Shown: positions 16,612 through 26,538 of the stretch, in pieces | Layout: each line of letters starts with the position of its first letter | How positions within the stretch are numbered: position 1 is the first letter of the stretch | From: an uncultured Lachnospiraceae bacterium | GTDB lineage: Bacteria > Bacillota > Clostridia > Lachnospirales > Lachnospiraceae | DNA length: 64,000 nt | Assembly: GCA_946631295.1 (NCBI GenBank) | Contig: CAMOZY010000005.1 | Coordinates: 1 to 64,000, forward strand | Direction of reading: 5' to 3' | Program-made: the position numbers and the translations under genes | The notes under the pieces: generated by a model | What the model was told of the DNA's origin: nothing | Databases searched by the model: none | Seen by the model: the letters and a program-made list of their open reading frames with translations, nothing else

Positions 16612-19600
16612 CAGCAGTTTGCTTAAGCCGCTTGAAGATATAGCGGATATCGACTATTTAAGAACAGTGATTAAAGGCGGCAGCGCACGGTTTCCGAAGG
16701 GGACGGTGTCTGTTGCCGGCTGCGGTGATTCGCAAAAGCTTCACATGATAGCAGGACTGTCTCCTGATGTAAAATGCCGTATCATCCTGACATATGATGA
16801 TATAAGGGCGAGAGCGATCGCTGATGAATTCCGTCTGTATGATGAAAATACGTTTTATTTTCCTGCAAAGGATCTGATCTTTTTCCAGTCGGATATAAAC
16901 AGTAACGACCTTGTAAGAGACAGGATCAGAACATACAGAGCACTTCTTGAACGTGACAGCCTTACTGTTGTCACGACTTATGCTGCAATGATGACAAGAC
17001 AGGTGCCGATGAATAATGACATGTCTGTCATAAAGATTGAAGCAGGCGGTACAGTGGATCCTGACGAGCTCAGGAAAAAGCTTATGTTCCTTGGGTATGA
17101 CAGATGTGCGGAGGCACAGAGCCCCGGGCAGTTCTCAATCCGCGGAGATATCATAGATATATTCGATCTTACGGAAGATAATCCCTATCGTATAGAACTT
17201 TGGGGAGATGATGTTGAATCTGTAAGGGTATATGATCCATACTCGCAAAGATCCATTGAAAACCTTGAGAGTATCTGTATTTATCCTGCATCAGAGCTGC
17301 TGATGGGAGATGAGAGATTAAAGCGCGGACTTGATCTCATAATGAAGGATGCCGAAAAGCAGTCGGAAAGACTCAGGAAGATATTTAAGACCGAGGAAGC
17401 CCACAGGGTTAAGACTGATGCAGAGAGACTGAAAGAGGATCTTACCGAGATTGGCCGTAAGCTTAACCTCGAAAGCTATCTTCTGTATTTTTATCCGGAT
17501 GAAACTCTTTCTTTTCCGGAATGGGTAAAGTCGATCTTCGGTGACGGAGTAAGGTTCTTTGCTGATGAGCCCGCAAGATGTATCGGACAGGGCAAGGCGG
17601 TCGAAATGGAATTCAGGGAGAGCATTTCATCCAGACTTGAAAAGGGGTATGCGCTTCCCGGTCAGGCCGATCTTCTTTGCAGACAGGCACTCATACTCGA
17701 AGAAATGGAGAGCATGGGACTGACAGGACTTTCTGTATTCGATTCATCCCAGGAAGGCTTTTCTCCTTTGTATAAGACCGATATAGGCGGACGGAATGTC
17801 CAGGTGTATAACGGAAATGCAGAGCTATTAAAGAAGGATCTTATCTCATTCAAAAAACGCGGATACAGAACTGTTATCTTCTCGCAGTCCCGCACAAGAG
17901 CCGACAGAATGAGACAGGAACTGGGAGATGACGGGATTGTCTGCTCATATACGGAGGATACGGAAACACCTCTTGAAGCCGGAAGCATAACTATCATGTA
18001 CGGATACGTGGAAAGGGGCTTCGAGTATCCGATGCTGAAGCTTGTTGTTATCGCTGAAAATGACATCTTCGGCGGACGCATCCGCAAAAAGAAAAAGAGA
18101 AAATCATCGACTTATTCCGGCAATAGAATCACATCCCTGGACGATCTGCATCCCGGCGATTACGTTGTGCATGAGACATATGGTCTCGGAGTGTATAAGA
18201 GTATTGAAAAGATCGCATCCGGTGATTCGGTCAAGGACTATATAAAGCTCGAATATAACGGCGGAGGAGTGCTGTATGTCCTTGCGACCGAGCTGGATAT
18301 GGTGCAAAAGTACGCATCCGCTGATATTGATAAAAAGCCCAAGATAAACAGACTTGGAACAAAAGAGTGGGAGAGGACCAAGAGTAAGGCCAGGGAATCT
18401 GCTGAGGGTATAGCAAGAGATCTGGTGGAGCTGTATGCAAAAAGACAGGCTGCACCCGGATTTATATATGGTCCGGATACAGTCTGGCAGAGAGAATTTG
18501 AAGAAACGTTTCCTTTTGAAGAGACCGAGGATCAGCTTGATGCAATAAGGGATACCAAGGCTGACATGGAAAGCGGAAAGGTCATGGACAGACTTATCTG
18601 CGGAGACGTCGGCTTCGGAAAGACCGAGATAGCGATAAGAGCAGCTTTCAAGGCAGTGCAGGAAGGAAAGCAGGTTGCATGTCTTGTGCCTACGACCATC
18701 CTTGCACAGCAGCATTTTGCGACATTTACACAGAGGATGAAGGACTTTCCCGTAAGCATCGGTCTGCTTTCGAGATTCAGGACCACTAAGGAGATCAAAA
18801 AGACTATTGAGGATCTCAGAAAAGGTCTCGTTGATATCGTGATCGGAACACACAGACTTTTATCCGATGATGTTGCATTTAAAGATCTCGGACTGCTGAT
18901 CATAGATGAGGAGCAGAGATTTGGTGTTGCGCATAAGGAGAAGATCAAGAAGCTCCGTGAAAATGTTGATGTCCTTACTCTTTCTGCAACTCCCATTCCC
19001 AGAACTCTGGAGATGAGTCTTGCAGGGATCAGGGATATGAGTCTTCTTGAAGAGCCACCCACGGACAGGCAGCCCATCCAGACCTTTGTCTGCGAATATA
19101 ATGAAGAGATAGTAAGAGAAGCAGTATCGAGAGAACTTGCAAGAGGCGGGCAGGTTTATTATCTGTACAACAATGTCAGAACCATACCCGATCATACCGA
19201 TGCACTCAGACAGTTCCTTCCCAATGCCCGTATAGAATATGCCCACGGTCAGATGAAGGAGAAGGAACTTGAGGATGTCATGTATGATTTCATTAACGGT
19301 GACATTGATGTGCTTGTAAGTACGACCATCATCGAAACCGGCATGGATATTCCGAATGTTAACACTCTTGTCATCTATGATGCCGATAAATTCGGACTTT
19401 CACAGCTCTATCAGCTGAGGGGAAGAGTCGGAAGGTCATCAAGAGTTGCATTTGCATTCCTGATGTACAGGCAGAACAAGATCCTTTCAGAGGTTGCTGA
19501 AAAGAGACTCGGAGCGGTAAGGGAGTTTACCGACCTTGGAAGCGGATACAGGATTGCGCTCAGAGATCTTGAGATAAGAGGTGCGGGAAACCTTCTCGGA

Positions 19601-20176
19601 AAAACACAGCATGGTCATATGGAGGCTGTCGGTTACGATCTTTACTGCAAGATGCTCGGCGAAGCTGTCGGAAGGCTTAAAGGCGAAGAGATAGTCACTA
19701 ATTTTTCAACTGTGATCAATCTTGATATCGATGCATTTTTGCCGAGGGAATACATAATCAACGAAGAACAGAAGCTTGATATGTATAAGCGTATCGCATC
19801 GATAGAAAACGAAGATGACATGGGTGAGATGAGGGATGAACTTCTCGACAGATTCGGGAAGGTTCCCCGCAGTGCGGAAAATCTCCTCCGCGTCGCTTAT
19901 ATGAGGCGCCTCGGACATAATGTATACCTTACGGAGATAAAAGGCGGAAAAGGAAATATCGTCTTTTCCTTCAAGGCTGATGCCAAGGTGGATCCTTCCA
20001 AGATTCCCGAGGTGGTTGCAAAGCATAAAAAGCATCTGAGTTTTTCTGCAACAGGTAAAGTGCCGGTATTCAGGTACACTTATGAATGTGAGACCCTTGC
20101 GGAAAAAGAAGAACAAAACCTTATGGAACTGACCGAGCGTCTGCTCCTTGATATGCAGGTTATGAGAACTGAATGA
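16598..20176 (+). CDS. mfd: Transcription-repair coupling factor
   Basis: Mfd is a DNA translocase that removes stalled RNA polymerase from lesions and recruits UvrA. The 1192-residue protein has the expected order. A UvrB-like region spans about 1-350 (SPGQFSIRGDIIDIFDLTEDNPYRIELWGDDVES). The RNA polymerase-interacting domain is at about 500-570 (LHPGDYVVHETYGLGVYKSI). Superfamily 2 helicase motifs cover about 640-1000: CGDVGFGKTEIAIRA (Walker A), IIDEEQRFGV (DEEQ box), LSATPIPRTL and the TRG motif QLRGRVGRS. A C-terminal TRCF domain follows. It overlaps pth, so expression is coupled. Either ATG (16598 or 16601) could start it. Confidence 0.96.
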   Translation: MMNINSSLLKPLEDIADIDYLRTVIKGGSARFPKGTVSVAGCGDSQKLHMIAGLSPDVKCRIILTYDDIRARAIADEFRLYDENTFYFPAKDLIFFQSDINSNDLVRDRIRTYRALLERDSLTVVTTYAAMMTRQVPMNNDMSVIKIEAGGTVDPDELRKKLMFLGYDRCAEAQSPGQFSIRGDIIDIFDLTEDNPYRIELWGDDVESVRVYDPYSQRSIENLESICIYPASELLMGDERLKRGLDLIMKDAEKQSERLRKIFKTEEAHRVKTDAERLKEDLTEIGRKLNLESYLLYFYPDETLSFPEWVKSIFGDGVRFFADEPARCIGQGKAVEMEFRESISSRLEKGYALPGQADLLCRQALILEEMESMGLTGLSVFDSSQEGFSPLYKTDIGGRNVQVYNGNAELLKKDLISFKKRGYRTVIFSQSRTRADRMRQELGDDGIVCSYTEDTETPLEAGSITIMYGYVERGFEYPMLKLVVIAENDIFGGRIRKKKKRKSSTYSGNRITSLDDLHPGDYVVHETYGLGVYKSIEKIASGDSVKDYIKLEYNGGGVLYVLATELDMVQKYASADIDKKPKINRLGTKEWERTKSKARESAEGIARDLVELYAKRQAAPGFIYGPDTVWQREFEETFPFEETEDQLDAIRDTKADMESGKVMDRLICGDVGFGKTEIAIRAAFKAVQEGKQVACLVPTTILAQQHFATFTQRMKDFPVSIGLLSRFRTTKEIKKTIEDLRKGLVDIVIGTHRLLSDDVAFKDLGLLIIDEEQRFGVAHKEKIKKLRENVDVLTLSATPIPRTLEMSLAGIRDMSLLEEPPTDRQPIQTFVCEYNEEIVREAVSRELARGGQVYYLYNNVRTIPDHTDALRQFLPNARIEYAHGQMKEKELEDVMYDFINGDIDVLVSTTIIETGMDIPNVNTLVIYDADKFGLSQLYQLRGRVGRSSRVAFAFLMYRQNKILSEVAEKRLGAVREFTDLGSGYRIALRDLEIRGAGNLLGKTQHGHMEAVGYDLYCKMLGEAVGRLKGEEIVTNFSTVINLDIDAFLPREYIINEEQKLDMYKRIASIENEDDMGEMRDELLDRFGKVPRSAENLLRVAYMRRLGHNVYLTEIKGGKGNIVFSFKADAKVDPSKIPEVVAKHKKHLSFSATGKVPVFRYTYECETLAEKEEQNLMELTERLLLDMQVMRTE

Positions 20177-20239
20177 AAATCATAACTGAATAATATATGT
20201 AATGAATATGCACCGGAGCTGTTTTCCATGATATCTGCT

Positions 20240-20277
20240 CCCTTTTCCCGGACACTCGGGAGAAGGGGGTATTTTTT
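20240..20277 (+). terminator. Intrinsic terminator after mfd
   Basis: An 11-bp stem (20240-20250 with 20257-20267, one G-U pair) with a 6-base loop is followed by GGTATTTTTT. Confidence 0.8.
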
Positions 20278-20326
20278 ATGTCTGAATTGCACAAATCATG
20301 GAAACTATTTTTGGCAAAACGCGTTC

Positions 20327-20386
20327 TTGCACCCTTGAAACCCTTTATTTTATAATGGAAACTGTAAACTAAATATTCGTTTCCAT
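20327..20386 (+). promoter_or_regulatory. tetR promoter with TetR-type operator
   Basis: A weak -35 TTGCAC (20327-20332), an 18-base spacer and a perfect TATAAT (20351-20356) precede the regulator gene. A perfect inverted repeat ATGGAAAC (20355-20362) and GTTTCCAT (20379-20386) with a 16-base spacer overlaps the -10 and start site. A further ATGGAAAC copy lies at 20298-20305. This is the placement expected for autorepression by the TetR protein encoded directly downstream. Confidence 0.6.
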
Positions 20387-20414
20387 AGTTTTCTATCGAA
20401 AGGATACAGGAAAA

Positions 20415-20987
20415 ATGCAGGATCAGAATAAGCTTAAAGAGATAATTTTGGCAGGCACCGTAGAGGTATATGGTGAGAAGGGAATCAAGTTCACTATGGA
20501 TGATCTTGCCAGACACCTCGGAATGAGCAAGAAAACAATCTATACCGTTTATCGCGAGAAGAAAACTCTCTTTATGGCGATGGTTGATTATGTTTTTGAT
20601 TCCATCAAGGAAAGTGAAAGAAAAGTAGTCGAGGACAAATCTCTTGACACTGTAGAAAAGATCCGACGCATCCTAGGTGTTCTCCCGGACAGCTATAAAA
20701 ATGTTGATCTCGGACAGCTCTATATTCTCAGAGAAAAATATCCCGACATATATGTGAAAGTTGAAGAAAGACTTGAGACAGGATGGGACCAGACCATCGC
20801 GCTTATCGAACAGGGTATAAAAGAGGGCGTCATAAGACCCGTAAATATAAAGCTTGTAAAGATGATGTTTGAAGCATCGATCGAGCAGTTCTTCTCAAGA
20901 GATATCCTGGTAAGAAACGGCATTGGTTATCTCGATGCACTTGATGAGATCGTAAACATAATCGTTGACGGAATCGCGGTCAGATAA
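20415..20987 (+). CDS. TetR-family transcriptional regulator
   Basis: The 190-residue protein has an N-terminal TetR helix-turn-helix (about 8-55; EIILAGTVEVYGEKGIKFTMDDLARHLGMSKKTIY split over two helices, ending in YREKKTLF). The helical C-terminal ligand domain (60-190) has no recognised pocket. It is likely the local regulator of the downstream glycosidase genes: the GH2 gene follows after 16 bases and an inverted repeat overlaps its own promoter. The inducer is unknown; a galactoside would fit the context. Confidence 0.88.
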   Translation: MQDQNKLKEIILAGTVEVYGEKGIKFTMDDLARHLGMSKKTIYTVYREKKTLFMAMVDYVFDSIKESERKVVEDKSLDTVEKIRRILGVLPDSYKNVDLGQLYILREKYPDIYVKVEERLETGWDQTIALIEQGIKEGVIRPVNIKLVKMMFEASIEQFFSRDILVRNGIGYLDALDEIVNIIVDGIAVR

Positions 20988-21003
20988 AAGATCCGGAGGC
21001 AAA

Positions 21004-23430
21004 ATGAGAGAAAGATATTATCTGAATGAAAACTGGAGATACACATCTGAGTATGAAGACAGGATGCTTTTTCCTGAGTATGACGATTCGAATCTTGAAA
21101 CGGTAAGAATTCCCCATACCGTTAAGGAGACCGCATTCAACTATTTTGATGAATCGGAATACCAGAAGCTTTCACTGTACAGAAAATGGATCGATATCCC
21201 TTCAGAATGGGAGGGCAGGTGCATAAAGCTTACGTTTGAAGGTGCTGCGCATTATGCCGATGTGTATATAAACGGAGACAGGGCAGGACGTCACTATTGC
21301 GGGTATACTGCAATGACTATTGATATTTCCGGTCTCGTAAAGTACGGATGCAGGAACCTGATCTCGGTAAAGCTTGACAGCAGGGAAGAACTTGATCAGC
21401 CTCCTTTCGGCCACGTTATTGATTATATGACATATGGCGGACTTTACAGAGATGTTCATCTTGATGTATATGACCGCATACATATGGAAAGACTCTTTGT
21501 ATTTCCCGTAAAAGAAGAAGGCGGTATAAAGCTTAAGACCAGTGCCTTTGCAGAGGGCGAATATGAAGGCGGTCTTTTTGTCAGACAGTATATAAGGGAA
21601 CACGACTCAGACAACGAAAGACTTATCGCAGAATGGGACCTTCCTGAAAAGGCATCTGCAATCCTGTTTGACTGTGATCCCGGAAATGTTAATCTCTGGT
21701 TCCCGGAAGTGCCTTTCCTGTATGACGTACGGACAGAACTTCTTTGCAGGGATTCCGGTGATGTGATCGACGAAGAGACCATCACCACAGGTATCAGGAC
21801 CGCGGAGTGGAAGAGCGACGGCTTTTATCTTAACGGTGAAAAGTATCTGATAAGGGGACTGAACCGTCATCAGAGTTTTCCTTACGTGGGATATGCGATG
21901 CCTGATTCTCTTCAAAGAGAAGATGCAAGGATACTGAAGGAAGAACTCGGAGTAAATGCAGTCAGAACTTCTCATTATCCCCAGTCCCATGCATTTATTT
22001 CGGAATGTGACAGACTCGGACTTCTTGTTTTCATGGAGATACCCGGATGGCAGCATATCGGAGGGGATGCATGGAAAGAGCAGGCTGTAAGCAATGTCAG
22101 TGATATGGTGCTTCAGTACAGAAATCATGTATCAATTGTACTTTGGGGCGTAAGGATCAATGAATCCGGAGATGATCACGATTTCTATGTGAAGACCAAT
22201 GAGTGTGCAAGAAGTCTTGATCCTTCAAGACAGACCGGAGGAGTAAGATGCTTTAAGAAGAGCGAACTTCTTGAGGATGTATATACATATAACGATTTTT
22301 CACATACAGGTGGGAAAACTGACGGATGTGTCACAAAAAAGAGTGTGACTCCGGATGCCGGAAAACCTTATCTGGTCACAGAGTACGGAGGACATATCTT
22401 CCCAACAAAGAGTTTTGATGATGAACCTCACAGGACGGAGCACTCTCTCAGACATGCAAAGGTTTTAAGCGATGTTGCTGCAGCGGGTGACATAGCCGGA
22501 AGTTTTGGATGGTGCATGTTTGACTACAATACGCATAAGGATTTCGGAAGCGGAGACAGGATATGCTATCACGGTGTTCTCGACATGTTCCGTAATCCCA
22601 AAACTGCGGCTTACGTATATGCAGCACAGGGATCTTCGGAACCCGTCCTTGAACTCTCATCGTCAATGGATATCGGTGAGCATCCCGAGAGCAGGGTCGG
22701 TGAGGTCTGGATCTACACTAATGCTGACAGTGTAAAGATGTATAAGAATGATGTTCTTATCAAGGAGTACTTCCCTTCAGATTCTCCTTATTCCTATCTT
22801 CCTCACGGTCCGATACTGGTTGATGATTATGTTGGAGATGCGATCAGGAAGGGCGAGGATTTTACTCCCGCACAGGCAGAGGACGTCAGATTCCTTCTCA
22901 ATCAGTACTCACTGTACGGCATGGACAATCTGAGTGCAAAGGCTAAGGCCGTTGCTGCAAAGTGTCTTACGGTATACAGGATGAGCATGGATGATGCCAA
23001 CAAGCTCTACGGAAAATATGTTGGCAACTGGGGCGGTGAAGCACTTCAGTACAGATTCGATGCGATCAAAGGCGGTCAGGTTGTAAAGAGTGTTGTAAAG
23101 GAGATAGTCAGACAGGTGAAGATAGTTGCTGAGTGCCACCATACGATTCTTACCGAAGACAAGACCTATGATGTGGCTGCTGTAAGGATCAGGGCGGTGG
23201 ATCAGAACTCAAATATACTTCCCTATTTTAATGAGCCTCTCCTGCTTAGAACCGAAGGACCCATCAGACTTATCGGGCCTGCGGCAATATCTCTCAAGGG
23301 AGGAATGGGAGGAACATTCGTAAGAACCACAGGTGAAACCGGTGAGGCAACTCTTCAGATAGTGAGTGCCCAGGCAGGCGAAACCAGACTCACATTCAGC
23401 ATAAATACCGGCACAGCACCTCAGATCTGA
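21004..23430 (+). CDS. Glycoside hydrolase family 2 (beta-galactosidase-like)
   Basis: The 808-residue protein has the GH2 layout: a jelly-roll sugar-binding domain (about 1-160), an Ig-like domain (165-265), the catalytic TIM barrel (about 270-560, opened by FYLNGEKYLIRGLNRHQSFP) and extra beta domains to the C-terminus. The acid/base is Glu387 in the INES motif and the nucleophile Glu460 in TEYGG. No signal peptide is visible, so it should act on imported sugar. Beta-galactosidase is the best guess from the neighbouring symporter and alpha-galactosidase, but GH2 also includes glucuronidases and mannosidases. A GGAGG site precedes ATG 21004; the in-frame upstream ATG lies inside tetR. Confidence 0.88.
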   Translation: MRERYYLNENWRYTSEYEDRMLFPEYDDSNLETVRIPHTVKETAFNYFDESEYQKLSLYRKWIDIPSEWEGRCIKLTFEGAAHYADVYINGDRAGRHYCGYTAMTIDISGLVKYGCRNLISVKLDSREELDQPPFGHVIDYMTYGGLYRDVHLDVYDRIHMERLFVFPVKEEGGIKLKTSAFAEGEYEGGLFVRQYIREHDSDNERLIAEWDLPEKASAILFDCDPGNVNLWFPEVPFLYDVRTELLCRDSGDVIDEETITTGIRTAEWKSDGFYLNGEKYLIRGLNRHQSFPYVGYAMPDSLQREDARILKEELGVNAVRTSHYPQSHAFISECDRLGLLVFMEIPGWQHIGGDAWKEQAVSNVSDMVLQYRNHVSIVLWGVRINESGDDHDFYVKTNECARSLDPSRQTGGVRCFKKSELLEDVYTYNDFSHTGGKTDGCVTKKSVTPDAGKPYLVTEYGGHIFPTKSFDDEPHRTEHSLRHAKVLSDVAAAGDIAGSFGWCMFDYNTHKDFGSGDRICYHGVLDMFRNPKTAAYVYAAQGSSEPVLELSSSMDIGEHPESRVGEVWIYTNADSVKMYKNDVLIKEYFPSDSPYSYLPHGPILVDDYVGDAIRKGEDFTPAQAEDVRFLLNQYSLYGMDNLSAKAKAVAAKCLTVYRMSMDDANKLYGKYVGNWGGEALQYRFDAIKGGQVVKSVVKEIVRQVKIVAECHHTILTEDKTYDVAAVRIRAVDQNSNILPYFNEPLLLRTEGPIRLIGPAAISLKGGMGGTFVRTTGETGEATLQIVSAQAGETRLTFSINTGTAPQI

Positions 23431-23444
23431 TGAAAGGAGATCAT

Positions 23445-24872
23445 ATGGATAACAAAAGATTATCTTCAAAAGAAAAACTGGCTTACGGCGTCGGAGCGGT
23501 AGGTAAGGACATGGTCTATATGCTTTCTGCGAGCTATGTTCTTTACTATTTCCAGGATCTGCTCGGAGTAAATTCCGTTGCTATGGGAATCATACTTCTT
23601 GCAGCAAGAGTATTTGATGCTTTTAACGATCCCATCATGGGAATCGTGGTTGCCAAGACTCATACAAGATGGGGAAGATTTCGCCCCTGGCTTTTTATCG
23701 GAACACTGACCAATGCAGTTGTTCTGTTTGTGATGTTTGCATGCCCGCCTGACCTGAGCCCGAGCGGACTTGTGGCATATGCTGCAGTTACCTACATCCT
23801 CTGGGGTGTTACATATACCATGATGGACATTCCCTACTGGTCAATGATCCCTGCATTTACAAAAGGCGGAAAGGAAAGAGAAGGACTTACCACACTTGCA
23901 AGAAGCTGCGCAGGTGTAGGAAGCGCACTTGTAACGATCTTCACCGTCAAATTTGTACAGATGATCGGTAATTCCGCAGCAGCTGCGGGAGCGAGTGATA
24001 CCGCAAGAGAGATCCTTGGTTTTAAGTGGTTCTCATTGATCATCGCAGTTCTCTTTGTTCTTTTCATTGTTATTACATGCGTTGCCGTAAAGGAGCAGAG
24101 TCTTGTTGATATGAAGTCCGCATCGGTCGGTGAGATGTTCAAGGCACTCATTTCAAACGATCAGGCAATGACAATAGTTATCACGATAGTTCTCATCAAC
24201 TGCTCGATCTACATCACATCAAACCTTGTAATCTATTTCTTTAAGTATGATTTCGGCGGAACCGGATGGGGTGACAGCTACACACTCTTTAATATGTTCG
24301 GAGGCGGAATACAGATCCTTTCCATGATGATATTCTATCCGATCCTCAGAAAGTTCCTCAGCAATGTGAAGATCTTCTATGTGTGTCTCGGAAGTGCGAT
24401 AACAGGATATGTAACACTCTTTATCATCGCTTTTGTAAATATGAGTTCCGTAGTTATCCTGTTTATCCCTGCATTCTTCATTTTCGCTGCTAACGGAGTT
24501 CTTCAGGTTATTACCACAGTATTCCTTGCAAATACCGTAGACTACGGTGAACTGAAAAATTCAAGACGTGACGAGAGTGTCATTTTCTCAATGCAGACAT
24601 TTGTTGTCAAGCTTGCAAGCGGTGTTGCTGCATTCATCGCATCAATCTGTCTTCAGATCAACAATCTGCAGGGAGGCACCGCAGATACTGCAGAGAAGGT
24701 TGATTATTCGCTTGCTGTTTCAGCATCTGCCAAGCTCGGACTTCGCATGACCATGACGATCATACCTGTCGTCGGTCTCTTTGTGGCAATCGTAATCTTT
24801 GCAAAGAAGTATATACTTACCGATGCAAAGCTTACAGAGATCTCGAAGGAACTTGAAGTAAGAAAAAAATGA
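23445..24872 (+). CDS. GPH-family cation:sugar symporter
   Basis: The 475-residue membrane protein has 12 predicted helices and the glycoside-pentoside-hexuronide (MelB-like) signatures: KLAYGVGAVGKDMVYML at the N-terminus, the cation-site region ARVFDAFNDPIMG with its key Asp residues, TRWGRFRPWLFIGT, and the later YGELKNSRRDESVIFS loop. It imports galactosides or related sugars with Na+ or H+. It lies directly between GH2 and the following genes; AAGGAGA starts within the GH2 stop region and is 5-7 bases before ATG 23445, implying coupling. The exact substrate is inferred from neighbours. Confidence 0.92.
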   Translation: MDNKRLSSKEKLAYGVGAVGKDMVYMLSASYVLYYFQDLLGVNSVAMGIILLAARVFDAFNDPIMGIVVAKTHTRWGRFRPWLFIGTLTNAVVLFVMFACPPDLSPSGLVAYAAVTYILWGVTYTMMDIPYWSMIPAFTKGGKEREGLTTLARSCAGVGSALVTIFTVKFVQMIGNSAAAAGASDTAREILGFKWFSLIIAVLFVLFIVITCVAVKEQSLVDMKSASVGEMFKALISNDQAMTIVITIVLINCSIYITSNLVIYFFKYDFGGTGWGDSYTLFNMFGGGIQILSMMIFYPILRKFLSNVKIFYVCLGSAITGYVTLFIIAFVNMSSVVILFIPAFFIFAANGVLQVITTVFLANTVDYGELKNSRRDESVIFSMQTFVVKLASGVAAFIASICLQINNLQGGTADTAEKVDYSLAVSASAKLGLRMTMTIIPVVGLFVAIVIFAKKYILTDAKLTEISKELEVRKK

Positions 24873-24966
24873 TAATGATGATCCTAATGTAGAGTCAGTG
24901 ATTCTATAAAGCAGTGATGCAGATGTAAATAATTAACATGTGCATGACATGTATCCGGGAGAAAAA

Positions 24967-26466
24967 ATGGAAGATAAGAGCAAGGTAATATTCGGTAATG
25001 AAATAAGCGCTAAGGATTATAAGAAGGCTGTTAAATCCAAGGCAAAGTATGCAAAGAAATTCGGCGATGATTCAAATGCCGACTATCCTGTGAAGATAGA
25101 GAAGAATAAATACATCGGTGACAGCCTCGGCGTAAATAATGTACTTGTCGGAGATCTGTCCAAGAATGCACACTATGTTGCGGAGGATAATCTTCCGGCA
25201 CTTGAATGGGATGAAGACAAAGGGATTATAGTCGGTAATATCAGAATGGGATTCGGACATTACAGGATCTCAATGGCCATCGCATCTGCTGCACATTCGA
25301 TGGGATATACTCCGTACTGGATGGATCTTAATTCATACGGTGAGACCACATGTACCAAGGTCATCGGAGCACAGAATGATCTCTATTCGATGGGATCCAG
25401 ACTTTCGAAGAACCCCATATTCAATAAGCTTGTCTGGGAACCGCTGAATTACGAGGGCTTCAGAGCTATATCCTATAATTCATCCGATCAGAAGAATGCG
25501 GAACTTATGGCTCCTGTATATAGGAATGTTCCAAAGGATATACCTGTTGTCGGAACCCATGTATGGCCGGCACAGGCTGCAATCCATGCGGGAATGAAGA
25601 ATGTTGTGAATGCAATTCCCGATAACTGGCCGATGGCACTTCATTTTGCTGAAGGCGCGGTTCATACCATTCAGTGCCATAATGCATATATGGGCTACAG
25701 CATCCTTAACGGAATGAATAAGGATAAAGTATGCGCACCGATGCCTGAAGGATCGCTTGCATATACCGGACACTATATAGATCACGAACTTGTAACAAAT
25801 GTCGAAAGCGACTGTCAGGCAAGGAAGGACAGGAAGAGCTGCGGAAAGCCGATGAGATTCCTTCTTACGATAGGCGGTGCAGGAGCTCAGAAGGAAATCT
25901 TTTCAGCAATCATCAAGTATCTGCTCCCTCACGTACGTGCCGGAAAGGTAGCACTTTTTGTTAATGTCGGAGATTACAGAAATGTGTGGGATGAACTGAA
26001 AAAGGAAATTCCTGACATGGGAGCTCTTTGCACAGATCATATGGATGATTGGGAGAATACTGAAAAGTTTGCTGCAGCCGCACTTGATCCCGAGAAGAAA
26101 ATTGCAGGCATTCACGGCTTCTGGCACAGGAATATTTTCGAAGCTGTATATTGTACAAATCTTCTGATGAGAGGATGTGACGTGCTTGTCACAAAACCAT
26201 CCGAGCTCGCGTTTTATCCTGTTCCCAAGCTTTTTATAAAGCGTGTAGGAAAGCATGAGATGTGGGGCGCGATACATTCAGCTGAGATAGGCGACGGAAC
26301 ACTTGAATGCAGGGATATTCCCCATACTCTTCAGATGATCGATATGTTTATGAAGACACATCTGCTTGAAGATATGTGCGACAATATCGTGCAGAATAAA
26401 AAGTCCGGTATCTATGATGGCGCATATAAGGTTGTTGAGATTGCAATGGGCCTTAAGAACAGATAA
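24967..26466 (+). CDS. Putative GT-B-fold glycosyltransferase-like protein, function unknown
   Basis: I do not recognise this 499-residue cytoplasmic protein as a characterised family. It has features of a GT-B fold. A Gly-rich loop in IVGNIRMGFGHYRISMAIA (about 93-111) resembles the GGH loop of MurG-type enzymes. TIGGAGAQKE (about 302-311) resembles their second Gly-rich loop. The late stretch TKPSELAFYPVPKLFIKRVG resembles a donor-sugar site. Its position between the symporter and GH36 suggests sugar chemistry: glycosyl transfer, or phosphorolysis of an imported sugar. GGGAG before ATG 24967 fixes the start. The fold assignment is by eye and moderate. Confidence 0.5.
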   Translation: MEDKSKVIFGNEISAKDYKKAVKSKAKYAKKFGDDSNADYPVKIEKNKYIGDSLGVNNVLVGDLSKNAHYVAEDNLPALEWDEDKGIIVGNIRMGFGHYRISMAIASAAHSMGYTPYWMDLNSYGETTCTKVIGAQNDLYSMGSRLSKNPIFNKLVWEPLNYEGFRAISYNSSDQKNAELMAPVYRNVPKDIPVVGTHVWPAQAAIHAGMKNVVNAIPDNWPMALHFAEGAVHTIQCHNAYMGYSILNGMNKDKVCAPMPEGSLAYTGHYIDHELVTNVESDCQARKDRKSCGKPMRFLLTIGGAGAQKEIFSAIIKYLLPHVRAGKVALFVNVGDYRNVWDELKKEIPDMGALCTDHMDDWENTEKFAAAALDPEKKIAGIHGFWHRNIFEAVYCTNLLMRGCDVLVTKPSELAFYPVPKLFIKRVGKHEMWGAIHSAEIGDGTLECRDIPHTLQMIDMFMKTHLLEDMCDNIVQNKKSGIYDGAYKVVEIAMGLKNR

Positions 26467-26538
26467 ACGATCGAAAAATGGATTAAGGCTGTAGGATATA
26501 TTTGATCACGCAGGATGTTCTGAGATAAGGAGGCAGTT

